From the NCBI RefSeq assembly GCF_905220415.1, contig NC_059551.1, positions 1,250,001 through 1,314,000 on the forward strand: DNA of 64,000 bases. The letters are read 5' to 3'. The translations under genes and the position numbers were made by a program. The notes beneath the pieces are model-generated. The model ran no database searches and was not told where the DNA came from. It worked only from the letters and a program-made list of their open reading frames with translations. Shown piece after piece: positions 12,917 to 23,700 of the stretch (within the stretch, counting starts at the first letter, position 1; each line of letters starts with the position of its first letter). Source of the DNA: Colias croceus. Its lineage: Eukaryota > Arthropoda > Insecta > Lepidoptera > Pieridae.

Positions 12917-14756
12917 AACAAATCATAAATTGCCACTCTTATTTACCCACGTACACATTCAGGTATATACGAGAAAGTTGCGTAAGCATTCGCAAACATG
13001 GCTTTGCTTTCCGTGTCACGGCCAAGGGCCAACCCTCTTCAGAACATCTTGACTGCACATGCCGTATTTACTTGAGAAACTAAGCTATGTACTGTCATAA
13101 TTCAAATTGCCTACATTTGTGAATGTTTGTTATTATTGTTGGCAATAGGGAATTAGTTTAGCTGCTCCAAGAAGCTTATATCCTCTAATACACTGGAGAT
13201 TGCACTATGACCATTAACTTGAAACAAGAAACTATGACATTCAATGACGTCAGTCATGTTTTTTGTCTCTTTCTGTCGAGTGACCACGCTGGTTTGTAAA
13301 TTCAGGATTTTTCAAAATAGAAAAAACTAAAAATCATGGTCTATAAAATATAATAACGACATATATTTTTAACAGTATTTATATTATAATATTATGGTCA
13401 TACTTTATAGGTAGGTACATACAATTTTAATTGGTATAGAATGATAGTTATAAATAATTTTTGGCTACAAAGCTTGGATATGAACCGATATATAGCATTA
13501 ACATCCTTTGTAAATAGAGGAAAGTTGTGTTTTGCATCAGATGCTGTTTACCAAATTGTTAGCTACTCAGATCTTCTTTTTAAACGCGTTGCTTCGACGG
13601 GTCAATTTCAAGCCAGAATCATCAAAGAAAAACTGTTTATAGCAGCCTTGCACAAATTTCAGCTAACTTTACAAAGTTTATTTTTAAAAAGGTATTTTTT
13701 TCTGGTTCGTAATCCTCAGTAACCTTGATGGGCACATATATTTCTTTTTATTTTACTTTTTGGAAAGCTGAAATACGTAAAACAAAAAAATATGAGGTAA
13801 GTTAAAAAAGTATAAATTTCAATGTAAAAACGAACAATCTTATAACTACATGTGAGTGCAATACCGATGTCATGTGTTGTTTCATTACTAGTAACAATCT
13901 TAAAAATGGTGTTCTAAATTTTCATCATAATATTGTTATTACAATATATTCTCTTCGCTATCCATAAAAACTCGTCATCATGGTTACCTTACTTGTTAAA
14001 TCTGTTTATTGAAAACTTGTTGAAAAATGATAAAGTATTAGGGAAATAACAAATTTAACATGACTGCTTACTAAAATGATGCTAAATTAGACAATTTTTG
14101 CCATTGAAATGATTCTAAACAGGTAAATGCAGGAGTATTGAGGAATATTGTAAATAACGTAAATATACACTTGCCTGTGAAATTCTATGCCAGAATTTGG
14201 TGTCCAAACACTTCTGCAATTTTGCACAATACAATGCATTCTTTATATTCGGAAAATATTCATTAAATAAGCAACAATATTAACTTAAATATTCGAAGCG
14301 ACGCAATTTTTTTGACACACATGCCATATTGACAAAGTGAGAGTTGCTACAATTTTATTATGGTGACTACCCATAATCAGGGAGTATCGCTTTTTAATAA
14401 TTGGTTCAGATACTTAGTTTATTTAGCATAAATAATAATTGTCTCATCCAACAATGCTTCTGAATGACGTTGTTGGCAATTTATCAACAAACTCATGTAC
14501 AAAAACTAACCTTTTGCACAGAATATTACAGCATACATAGTAGCCTTGGGAAAACTTCGTATTAACAGTGGCAATACCAAGTTAGGTGTGAAAGTGATAA
14601 AAAACATGAACTGGGCAATATTTTCTTGTTACACGTCAATGTTCATACCGAAATCTCCAGTGTATTAGATATAAGCTTCTTGAGCTGCTCACTTGAATCT
14701 GAGTTCTCTTTGTCTGAACTGACAAATGTGACTGATTGTGTTCTGACTGACAAATT

Positions 14757-14758
<2 letters not shown>
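12917..14758. other. no gene recognised
   Basis: AT-rich with short open frames of no recognisable content. A full CRE/ATF-type octamer TGACGTCA lies at 13245-13252; it may be chance. The 60-codon frame ending in a Phe run is only the poly-T tail of the LINE that follows. Confidence 0.5.
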
Positions 14759-14801
<43 letters not shown>

Positions 14802-16648
14802 TGTGTGATAGGGAAGCGCTTGACCACGATCTCGCCTGATGGTAAGCTGAGATGTGGCCTAAGATGGAGCGCGCTTCCCTAGAAGGTACCCGTTCACTCT
14901 TCGCTTGAAGACCCCCATATTGTACTCGTCGGGGAACACAGACTCAGGAAGCATGTTCCAGTCCCTCGCGGTTCGGATGAAGAATGTCGATCCGAACCGC
15001 TTTGTCCGGGTACATGGAACGTCAACCATATGGCGATGCCTAGAGTCTGTGCGCCTCGACGATCGATGGAAAAACGGGGATGGCGGAATTAAATCGTGCA
15101 ATTCCGCAGCGCACTCACCAAAGTGTATCCGATAAAAAACCGATAAACTTGCCACTCTGCGACGGTGGGCGAGGCTCTGGAGTTTTTTGCCTACTAGCTC
15201 ATCGTCGTTTATTAGCCTCTTGGCACGCCTCTCTATCGCCTCAAGCGCCTCCAGCTGGTACTTGGCGGAACCGTCCCAGAGGTGAGAGCAGTACTCCATG
15301 CACGATCGGACTTGTGCTTGATAAAGGTTGAGCAGCTGTCCCGGGCTGAAATACTGTCTCACCTTCGCCAGAATGCCAAGCTTTTTAGAGGCTACTTGGG
15401 CTTTGGATTCTATATACGAACCAAAGTTCAGAGTAGGCGTCAAGGTAATGCCAAGAAGCTCGAGGTGGTTGGTTATCGGCACGGACACACCCTGGAAAGT
15501 CGGAGTCAGGTGGAATGGACTCCGTTTAGCGGAGAATAGACACGCCTGGGTCTTCGTCGCGTTGAACTTGACCAGATTGGCATCGCCCCAATCGGAGACC
15601 GCCTGTAAGGACAAGTTCATGCGATCGACCATCGACTCTCGTAGAGACTGGATTTGTGCCGTACTGGTTCGTGCGCTGGATACATATCTCTCCACAACAG
15701 TGCTATCGTCTGCGTACCCATAGATACCGGGTTTCAGCAGATCGTTGATGTGTAGCAGAAAGAGTGTTGCGGAGAGAACTGATCCCTGAGGAACCCCGGC
15801 ATTAATAGCCTTTTGGTCGGACGAGCAGCCATCAACGACTACTCGAAGCGACCGGTCTCTCAGAAAATCTGAGATCCAGGCGCAGAAACCGGCAGGCAGA
15901 CCGTAGGATGGAAGCTTGCCAATTAGGCTATCATGCCAGACCCTATCGAAGGCCTTCGAGATATCAAGGGAGACAGCAAGTGCTTCCCCATGATTCTCTA
16001 TGGCCTCACTCCAGATGTAGGTGGCGTACGCTAGAAGATCCCCAGTGGACCGGTTTCGGCGGAACCCGTATTGTCGGTCACTGAGAAGGTCGTTCGCTTC
16101 TAGGTGTGCCAGGAGCCTACTGTTCAGTACACGTTCCATAGTCTTACAGAGTATGGACGTGACTGAAATTGGCCTATAGTTGGAGGGGTCGGCACGACTG
16201 CCTTTTTTGGGCACGGGCTGCACGTTGGCAAGCTTCCAAGATTTCGGTACTATTCCAGTCGTCATTGAGAGGCGAAAGAGGCGTGTCAGAACAGGAGCAA
16301 GTTCAGGCGCACAGGTTTTAAGTACTATGGCTGGAATTCCATCAGGGCCACTGGCTTTATTCACGTCAAGATTCCGCAGCGTTTTAAGAACCTCAGTCTG
16401 ACGGATGCGAATTTCGGGCATGATCACCTCGCATCCAGGTAGACTGGGAGGTTTCGCATTTGCAGGATCAAGACGAGAATTTTCCGCGAAAAGAGAAGCT
16501 AAAAGGTTCGCTTTCTCTACGGCGGTGTGAGCCAGCGACCCATCCGGTTTCAGCAGTGGAGGAAGTGAGGGGCGGCAGAAATTCGATTCAACCGTCTTAG
16601 CCAGGGACCAAAACGCTTTGCTACCAGAGGGGTAAGAAGCCAGTTTGT
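14759..16648 (-). mobile_element. 5'-truncated non-LTR retrotransposon (LINE)
   Basis: On the - strand: reverse-transcriptase reading frame, a short 3' UTR (14800-14858) and a poly-A tail seen as 41 T at 14759-14799. The reading frame stays open upstream of its first ATG to about 16648, where AT-rich host sequence takes over, so the endonuclease half is missing. Clade is jockey/CR1-like by appearance; no target-site duplication was recognised. Confidence 0.9.
14859..16648 (-). CDS. reverse transcriptase (LINE ORF2 fragment)
   Basis: Copies element RNA into DNA at the target site in active relatives. Open to 16648 without an ATG; from the first ATG (16427) it is 522 residues. RT motifs in order: SGPDGIP (26-32), NYRPISVTS (83-91), YGFRRNRSTGDLL (120-132), catalytic Asp155 in LDISKAFDRVWH, AGVPQGSVLS (210-219), catalytic YADD (238-241). 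The C-terminal part ends in ARDWNMLPESVFP...FKRRV, the usual LINE tail. No internal stop in the visible part, but the N-terminal endonuclease is absent, so it cannot be a complete ORF2. All + strand frames over this span are antisense shadows. Confidence 0.9.
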
Positions 16649-16748
16649 TAATATAATATAAGTTAATATAATTATGCGCTATTACTTACAAATATGTAAG
16701 AAGTGTAGATATGTGTTATGTATAAGTAAATAATAAATATTATATATT

Positions 16749-17052
16749 TATTTTTTTTATGTCAGAGCAAGCAAAGGGGCAAGTGGGCCACCTGATGGTA
16801 AGTGGTCACCACCGCCCATAAACACTTGCAACACTAGAAGTGTTGCAGGTGCTTTGCCGGCCTTTTATGGACAAATAAGCTCTTTTCTTGAAGGCCCCAA
16901 TGTCGTAGTTGTTCGGGAACACCGCAGGTGGCAAATCGTTCCACAGTTTCACCGTACGCGGAAGGAAGTTGCGGGTGAAGCGGACAGTGGTGGAGCGCCA
17001 ACCATCCAGATGGTGCGGATGGAACTGGTTTTTACGGCGTGTGGTCCGGAAT
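16749..17052 (-). mobile_element. 3' end of a second LINE
   Basis: The - strand reads a LINE C-terminal tail (FLPRTVKLWNDLPPAVFP then FKKRAYL), a 3' UTR (GGTGGTGACCACTTACCATC) and a poly-A-rich end seen as TTATTTTTTTTAT at 16749-16760. Severely 5'-truncated. Related to, but not the same family as, the LINE at 14759. It abuts a Helitron at its 5' side. Confidence 0.8.
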
Positions 17053-17222
17053 CGAAAAATAAATATAACGAACGAAATGCGAAAGTAACTCTGTCTGTCT
17101 GTCTGTTACGCTTTCCCACCGATTTTGATGAAATTTGGCACTGACAATCTTTAGACCCTGAGACATAGGCTACATTTTATTGCGAAATATGTACCACGGG
17201 CGAAGCCGGGGCGGACTGCTAG
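17053..17222 (+). mobile_element. Helitron-like element, 5' end damaged
   Basis: ATGCGAAAGTAACTCTGTC, the CTGT run, ACCGATTTTGATGAAATTTG, then GTACCACGGGCGAAGCCGGG and CGGACTGCTAG followed by T. The 5' TC end is replaced by AAAAATAAATATAACG at the LINE border. Same subfamily as 41072-41252. Confidence 0.7.
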
Positions 17223-17631
17223 TAAGTAAATATGTAGTTATAATCCGCTAAGTATAATAATAAGCGACAATTATTTTAGGAACTACTGGTTCCGATTAAT
17301 TATCTTTGTGTTGAATAATAATCCATTTAACGAGATAAATAAATAAATAATAAATTTCCAAAATTGTAAATTTAATCCTTATGACTCTACTGCAATGTAA
17401 AATGATATCAAAGGGAGTTTTAATTAGAAGGATTAATTTGACCATCTGTTTTATGTAAGTCTTCACACTCAAAATTAAAATTTGAAATTGTCGAATTTGC
17501 GAAGCTTTACAAAAAGCAGACAAAGAAAATTTGGCTTCGTAATACGTAACATTGATCAGTTATAAATAATTTATTCATCATCATAGACATAGGAGTAAGG
17601 TAAACAAGAAAATCATTATTAAGTGATTAAA
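17223..17631. other. no gene recognised
   Basis: AT-rich spacer between Helitron copies. A 75-codon - frame (17296-17523) has no recognisable content. Confidence 0.5.
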
Positions 17632-17850
17632 TCCATACTTAATATTATAAATGCGAAAGTAACTCTGTCTGTCTGTCTGTTACTCAATCAAGCCTTAACT
17701 ACTGAACCAAATTGCATGAAATTTGGTATAGGGATATTTTGATACCCGAGAAAGGACATAGGATAGGTTTTATCCCGGAAATCCCACGGGAACGGGAACT
17801 ATGCGGATTTTTCTTTGACTACGCGGGCGATGCCGCGGGTGGAAAGCTAG
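17632..17850 (+). mobile_element. Helitron-like (Lep1-type) element
   Basis: TCCATACTTAATATTATAAA start, CTCTGTCTGTCTGTCTGTTA, ATCCCACGGGAACGGGAACT, and a GATGCCGCGGGTGGAAAGCTAG-type end at 17829-17850 followed by T. Confidence 0.8.
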
Positions 17851-17970
17851 TACCACATATAAGAGCCATATTTATGTAGCATGTAGGTACCATGTACCTA
17901 TAAAATCAAATATGATATTTTCACATTTATATTTTCATCCAGCGAAGTTCTGAAACAACGTATTACCTAA

Positions 17971-18156
17971 CTAGCTGTGCTCTGCGTTTTCGCCCGTATT
18001 GCTCCGCTCCTGTTGGTCTTAAAGTGATGATATATAGCCTAGCCTTCCTCGATAAATGGGCTATCTAACACCGAAAGAATTTTTCAAATCGGACCAGTAG
18101 TTCCTGAGATTAGCGCGTTCAAACAAACACTTCAGCTTTTTAATATTAAGTATAGA
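17971..18156 (-). mobile_element. Helitron-like element, GTTT subfamily, inverted
   Basis: Reverse complement of the 6374-6570 type: CTAGCTGTGCTCTGCG at the left, TCGATAAATGGGCTATCTAA, CAAATCGGACCAGTAGTTCC, and TAATATTAAGTATAGA at the right. The base before CTAG is A, that is T after the 3' end on the element strand. Confidence 0.8.
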
Positions 18157-20265
18157 TACCTACTATAATTAATAGATATCCAAATGAACACGGAAGACCC
18201 TGCTTCTAATAACTACTAATATTTCTGTCACAAATCTGTCTTGCTGTGAACTATTAAGCTCCAAGTGACATGACAGAGGCTTCGCCCTGTCGCAGTTAAT
18301 ACTCAAGCCGCTAATTGCTTGTATGTCCCGATTATGTCAAAATGTACGCTTCAATGTTATTTTAGTTGAAATAAATCCTAATGGAAACTGCAGGTATTGA
18401 AGATGTATAGTTTGTAGTGTGTATTTCCTTATAGTATAACCAACAAACAATAATACTTTATTGTGCACCAAAATAATAGGAAAAGAAGTAAATTATATTA
18501 AAAGACACAGTTGAGAACAACAGGCGGAACAGCTTGTTCAGCCTCCGGTCTGTAACTAATAATTATATAGATAACAATAACAATGTCTGTTTGTACGTAA
18601 CAAACAGATCTAAATGCTAATCTGTCAGGTCTAAATTGCTGAATGGATTTTGATGAATTTTTATGAAAAGATGAAATTGTAGAGAAAGATAATAATACAT
18701 ATATAGATGAAATCGAGTAACTACAGTACAACTACAACTGCAATATGTCCGCATTTTTCGCCTTATTATATAAAAATACTTATGAAATATTTTAAATAAC
18801 GGTAGAGATCACAGAAACTAAAGGAATCTGCCTTTAGTTTCTGTGATCTGTGAGCAGAGTAATTCCCAAGGAATTTTGGTGAACACATATAATATTTTTT
18901 GAATATTCTAAAGCGCATTAAAATTAAATAATTCATATATGAATTCATAAAATATCCGGATAGTAAAATTCATTTCCCATACAGATGCAATTAACGAATC
19001 AATCAATGTCAATCGAACGTCAATTGATGTTGATTGCGTTTCAATTGAAAACAACTGAAGAGCTAAATAATAACTTTCAATATTTAATAAAGAATAAGTA
19101 TATGAAAATGAAAATGAAAAATGAAAACTTTTTATTATTCATTTCATACAATACAATATGGAGTAATATATTATTTATTATTATTTTTTATATATTTATA
19201 TTATGTACCTATTTAATAAAAAATACACAGACAATAACACTGATAAAGAGAGAGTTTATACATCTACACGCTATAATCTAATCTAGTTTGCAAATGCTCC
19301 TAAAATAAAGGAAACAAAATGACAATATTTGTCCCATCATGAATCTATGATGGGATAAATATTGTCCTGAAAACACGGGCCGTATTATGACCTCTTATTT
19401 CCAGTCAGTTCACGCCGTGAATTGAACTGACTGGCAAATTCTTATAATGCCTTGGCTGGTTATTGCGATCATAATATGAATAATTGCTAGTCTGTTTAAT
19501 TGTGGAAATAAAAGGTACGGACTACGGACCCAGATCCCACAAATAATATATAGAAAACCATCCAGATAAAAATACATTAAATTAAAAAAAAACGCACCGA
19601 AATCGGAGTATCTTTTTCGTGACTCTGAGAGACAGATGAATACGTTATACTGTTAATACGGGCCATAAACATTGTATCTAGAGATACAATACATGTTCGT
19701 GCTATAAAATTGACAAAACCTGTATAAATATATGAATTAAACATTTTAATTCAGGTTTTTGGAGGTAAATGAACTTAAAACTATGCATATTTAGTATTTT
19801 TGACTAATCGAATATGTATTCGTTCTGAAATAGGTTTTTAAATTGCAAGAAAACAGTTATTGAATAACATTATAAAGCCTATAATGAAGTGGTCTTTAGT
19901 GAGATATAACTGTATTCAGAATTATACCTACTTAAAAAGTCTACATGTAATTTCTGTCCTTTATGGAAAGCTAAAAAATATTTTAAAATTGTATGAAGTA
20001 TACAAAAAGCCTAATACAGTTTCTCACCAATAACAAGAGGCATCCAACACTACGTATATATACACCGGAACATCAATTGTATCTAAGTATAGATAGATCG
20101 GCTTACTAACTTGAAGGGGATGATATAGAGGGTGAAATTTATATCAGAACCGGTGCAAGATAACGTCAATAGATCGCTAGTGAGGTCATAGGAGGAAATA
20201 TTGTAGGTATATATTGAAACTATTCGATTGAAGTTCCACAAATGTTGGCTCGTATCTATAATATA
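18157..20265. other. no gene recognised; several hairpins
   Basis: 18806-18849 holds a perfect 19-bp stem with a 6-base loop. 19390-19450 has CCAGTCAGTTC facing GAACTGACTGG, with flanking matches that suggest a decayed foldback element. About 18448-18530 resembles a LINE 3' end in reverse (TACTTTATTGTGCACC). Open frames here are short and AT-driven. Confidence 0.5.
18806..18849. repeat. 19-bp perfect-stem hairpin
   Basis: AGATCACAGAAACTAAAGG and its exact complement, separated by AATCTG. The stem is short for a typical animal pre-miRNA arm, and no wider pairing was noticed. Function unknown. Confidence 0.8.
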
Positions 20266-20426
20266 CTAGCTGCCCCGGCAAACGTTGTTCTTCCTTACTC
20301 TTATCACTTAGAGATATGAAAAATAGATGTTGGCCGATTCTCAGATCTAACCGATATGCACAGAAAATTTCATGAAAATCGGTCCAGTCATTTTGGAGGA
20401 GGACACGGGAATTTTATATATTAGAA
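20266..20426 (-). mobile_element. interspersed repeat, Helitron-like 3' end
   Basis: CTAGCTGCCCCGGCAAACGT at the left, then ATGAAAATCGGTCCAGTCAT and GGGAATTTTATATATTAG. The base before CTAG is A. A truncated relative is at 62004-62110. Class inferred from the CTAG end only. Confidence 0.55.
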
Positions 20427-21121
20427 GAAGAAAAAGATAATAAATATTTACTGTGATTGGATTTACCGGTCAAGCACCGCAATGTTCATTACCGAGAACA
20501 ATTTTCCTATTCGAGAACGTCCACGTTACGTTCCACGAAACCTAATTATAGTGAGAGACTAAATAATAACATTGTTACTTCAATAGTATTAATAAAAAAC
20601 AAATATTATTTTTAAATAGACAAATCTTATCGCTACGAATAAGCTGTACCAGTCAACCGAGAAATATTCCAAAAACTCACAAGATAATTATCTTCTTAAA
20701 ATAACAGAATAAAACATACTACCACCACACACATTGCTATAACGTGAAATAAAAGCAATATTTAACACAAATAAAGGCCACCGTACACTGATGTAACAAT
20801 GATCGCTTTGACATCCCCCAATAGATTACATTTACACTCGTGCGGGGAAAGTTTTTCCAACTTGTATTGTCTGGTTAAAGCTCGTACAGACGATGGATTC
20901 GTGAATAATTTGGATAGAAACAATACTATTTTAAAGGTACAGATTTATATTGTTGAATATAAATTATAAATTACAAAAAATAATATTAAGGAAATGTCAA
21001 TGCAATATCAGATTTAATAAGTCTTATCATTAGTTTTTATAGGAACGTAGAATATATTTTTTAAAATACAGAAATATTATGGAACGAAAAATATCACAGA
21101 AAACAAGTCTATATAACTGCG
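20427..21121. other. no gene recognised
   Basis: AT-rich non-coding sequence between repeats; nothing recognised. Confidence 0.5.
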
Positions 21122-21367
21122 TTAAAAACAACCGACTTCAAACTTGCACTTGCAACATTTACAAATACAGACAAAAATGCTCATAAAATAAAAACTACTG
21201 GGCCTATCCGAATAAAATTTTTATGGGACCAATTCGACACCATCCCGCATCGAACAAAAAAAGAATAACGTAAATCGGTTCAGAAACCTCGGAGTAATTG
21301 GTGTACATACATAAAAAAAACATACCGGCCAAATTGATAACCTCCTCCTTTTTTTGAAGTCGGTTAA
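21122..21367. mobile_element. TTAA-flanked non-autonomous element, copy 1
   Basis: Bounded by TTAA on both sides with inverted ends ACCGACTTCAAA and TTTGAAGTCGGT. The interior CCTATCCGAATAAAATTTTT and CAGAAACCTCGGAGTAAT is shared with 53756-54005 in the same orientation. TTAA duplication suggests a piggyBac-like or Kolobok-like mobiliser, which is inference. Open frames crossing it are shadows. Confidence 0.7.
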
Positions 21368-21528
21368 TGAGATTAACGTGAAGAATATGTCAAATTCAGA
21401 CGTGAAACTCAGATGCAATAAGAGCCTTATGACTCATACTTAATTAAGTTTTAACCACTGATAATATAATGCTATACTTACTAGGTTTTAACGTGGTTTT
21501 AACAAATGCTATGTAGAGATACTTCGAC

Positions 21529-21810
21529 TGACCGGTTGGCTTGGTTGGTAGTGACCCTGCCTTCCAAGCCAGAGGTCGTGGGTTCGATTCCCACCCGGGG
21601 CAAATATTTATGTGATGAACATAGATGTTTGCTCTGTGTCTGGGTGTTAATTATCTATATATGTATTTATTTAAAATTATATATGTATGTTTATCAGCCA
21701 TCTGGTTTCCATAACACAAGCGAAAGCTTAGTATGGGATCAGATCGTGCCGTGTGTGAAAATTGTCCTGAAATATTTATTATATTTATTTATTATTTATA
21801 CAAAATAAAT
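21529..21810 (+). mobile_element. tRNA-derived SINE
   Basis: Head with pol III A box TGGCTTGGTTGG (21537-21548) and B box GGTTCGATTCC (21581-21591) in CGTGGGTTCGATTCCCACC, an unrelated body (TGTTTGCTCTGTGTCTGGGT, GTATGGGATCAGATCGTGCC), and a TTATT-rich tail. Not a functional tRNA gene: no cloverleaf continues past the B box. Confidence 0.8.
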
Positions 21811-21882
21811 AATGAAATGGCTGAACTCTACAACGTTTGGTAGAAGATTCATACAATAATATTCTTTAAGAATCTTCTTATA

Positions 21883-22040
21883 AAAATGAATCCCAAAATG
21901 TGCTGGTAAGCGCATAACTTGAGAACGGCTTAACCGATTTCGTTAATTCTTTTTTTATAATATTCCTTGAAGTTCGAGGATGGTTCTTATGTAGAGAAAA
22001 CGTGAATATGTACCACGGGCGAAGCCGGGGCGGACCGCCA
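21883..22040 (+). mobile_element. Helitron-like fragment
   Basis: GAGAACGGCTTAACCGATTT, then GTACCACGGGCGAAGCCGGG and CGGACCGCCAG. The terminal CTAG is mutated to CCAG; a T follows. Confidence 0.55.
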
Positions 22041-22315
22041 GTTTCATATAAAATAGAATTGAAAATGCGAAGTTTTCTTCCTTTAATAAATACAGTGAAT
22101 ATGTTCCCAGCCTAACTTCGGCCGGACTCCCACAATGTACAGGTATCGTAAAGGTGACGAAAACTTGGAAAGTATTGACAAGTTTCTGTTCCGATGTTTA
22201 TGGACGTGGAAGTAAATGTATTGTCAACCTTATAACATATGGATAAAAGAGACGAAGGTACATTTATGTCATATTTATAGGATAGGAAAACTAGTAGATA
22301 TTATTGGGTAAAAAT

Positions 22316-22752
22316 AATCCCACCAAAAACATTTTCATGTAAAATGTTACCAAGACGAGCCCATATGACTCGCACGGTGAAAAAGTTATCAGATCTCATG
22401 TAGAGCCAAGCTTCTAACACTACACGCCCTAACTCTACAAGGCCTAACTTCACAAACTCTACACCTTAGTCAAAATATGTGGCTTGGCCATTTCGCTACA
22501 TTCACATCGGCGTAAGGTGAAAAATTAATTCACTGTTCATTACTTTTGTGTTATACAATAGTTCTTGTAGTAACGAACGGCCAAGCCACATATTTTGACT
22601 AAGGTGTAGAGTTTGTGAAGTTAGGCCTTATAGAGTTAGGGCGTGTAGTGTTAGAAGCTTGGCTCTACATGAGATCTGATAACTTTTTCACCGTGCGAGT
22701 CATATGGGCTCGTCTTGGTAACATTTTACATGAAAATGTTTTTGGTGGGATT
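22316..22752. mobile_element. foldback element with 174-bp inverted arms
   Basis: Left arm 22316-22489 and right arm 22579-22752 are reverse complements with one mismatch noticed, separated by an 89-base loop. Ends AATCCCACCAAAAACATTTT and its complement. No coding capacity. The near identity of the arms points to recent origin or gene conversion. No clear target duplication. Confidence 0.9.
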
Positions 22753-22799
22753 TCATTTCTTTTTGTAAGTTGTTTGTAACAAAATTTTATATGTCGATT

Positions 22800-23340
22800 A
22801 AATTTTTTTTTAACAAGGAGTTATACCTATAGATATATTATATATCTAGGGGAACCAAGTTTTAGATTATTAGATTAGACCTCTAGCGTCATCAAAATTT
22901 AATTTAAAATTACAGGTCTCATACAAACTCCCATCCCCTAGTTTAAGGGGTTGGGGGATGAAAGTTACAAGTTTTATAATTTTTTTGTTGTTTGTGTGCT
23001 AATACTAGCTTACATACAAAATTTCAGCTTTCTAGGACATTAGGAAATACCTTAAGAATTTTGATGATCATCAGTGAGTCAGTGACGAAATTAGCGTTTT
23101 TTAGATATAAATAAAATCTGAAGTATAAAAGCTAATGTAATTAAAACTTAATATATTTAATAAGTCCGCTATTGACAATATATCCTGAAAATTTTGTTGA
23201 TCTAGCATAATCCAAACCCAAGTTATGAGGGTTCAAAAAAACGTCGAAGCGCTTCGAGAAAAGGTAGGTAGTGCCCGTGCGCTTCGCTTGTTCGCTTGGC
23301 TCGTCTTGGCGGGGGCACTACCGTGCCCCCAGATCATGTA
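22800..23340. repeat. unclassified interspersed repeat (probable)
   Basis: Contains CCATCCCCTAGTTTAAGGGG and a locally GC-rich end with GGTAGTGCCC (23267-23276) facing GGGCACTACC (23313-23322) around repeated CGCTT units. Composition differs sharply from the flanks. I recall similar sequence from other lepidopteran loci but cannot confirm it here. The 82-codon frame over the end is not supported as a gene. Confidence 0.35.
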
Positions 23341-23515
23341 TTATTCCAATACTTATGGATTTCCTAAGTTGTTAAGGACTCTTTATATACTTATTAATAT
23401 TGTCTTACGAAAAATCTTTGTTATTTTTATTCTATTACCTACATTTTTTTATGTACGAGTACAAACCAAATAGTGATGAAAGACAAACTATGTAGGTAGT
23501 GTTTGATATTAAAAA

Positions 23516-23700
23516 CTAGCTTACCGCCCGCGTTTTCGCCCGCTTTGTCTCAAACCTAATAAATTATATACTAAAACCTTCCTCTTGAATCACTCTATCT
23601 ATTAAAAAAAACCGCATCTAAATCCGTTGCGTTATTTTAAATATTTAAGCATACAAAGGGACATAGGGACAGAGAAAGCGACTTTGTAGACGTAACTGAG
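23516..23700 (-). mobile_element. Helitron-like element, inverted
   Basis: CTAGCTTACCGCCCGCGTTT at the left, ATCTAAATCCGTTGCG in the middle, and AAGCGACTTTGTAGACG near the right end. Same subfamily as 49845-50028 and the fragments at 28462 and 56926. Confidence 0.7.

Noticed and set aside
14626..14808. 60-codon frame ending in poly-Phe
   Set aside because: The Phe run is the LINE poly-A tail read on the opposite strand.
14905..15723. Four overlapping + strand open frames of 76-131 codons
   Set aside because: All lie antisense to the LINE reverse transcriptase frame at 14859-16648 and have no recognisable content.
21506..21808. 100-codon frame and a tRNA-like sequence
   Set aside because: It is a SINE: A and B boxes are present but no tRNA cloverleaf continues, and the frame crosses SINE body and tail.
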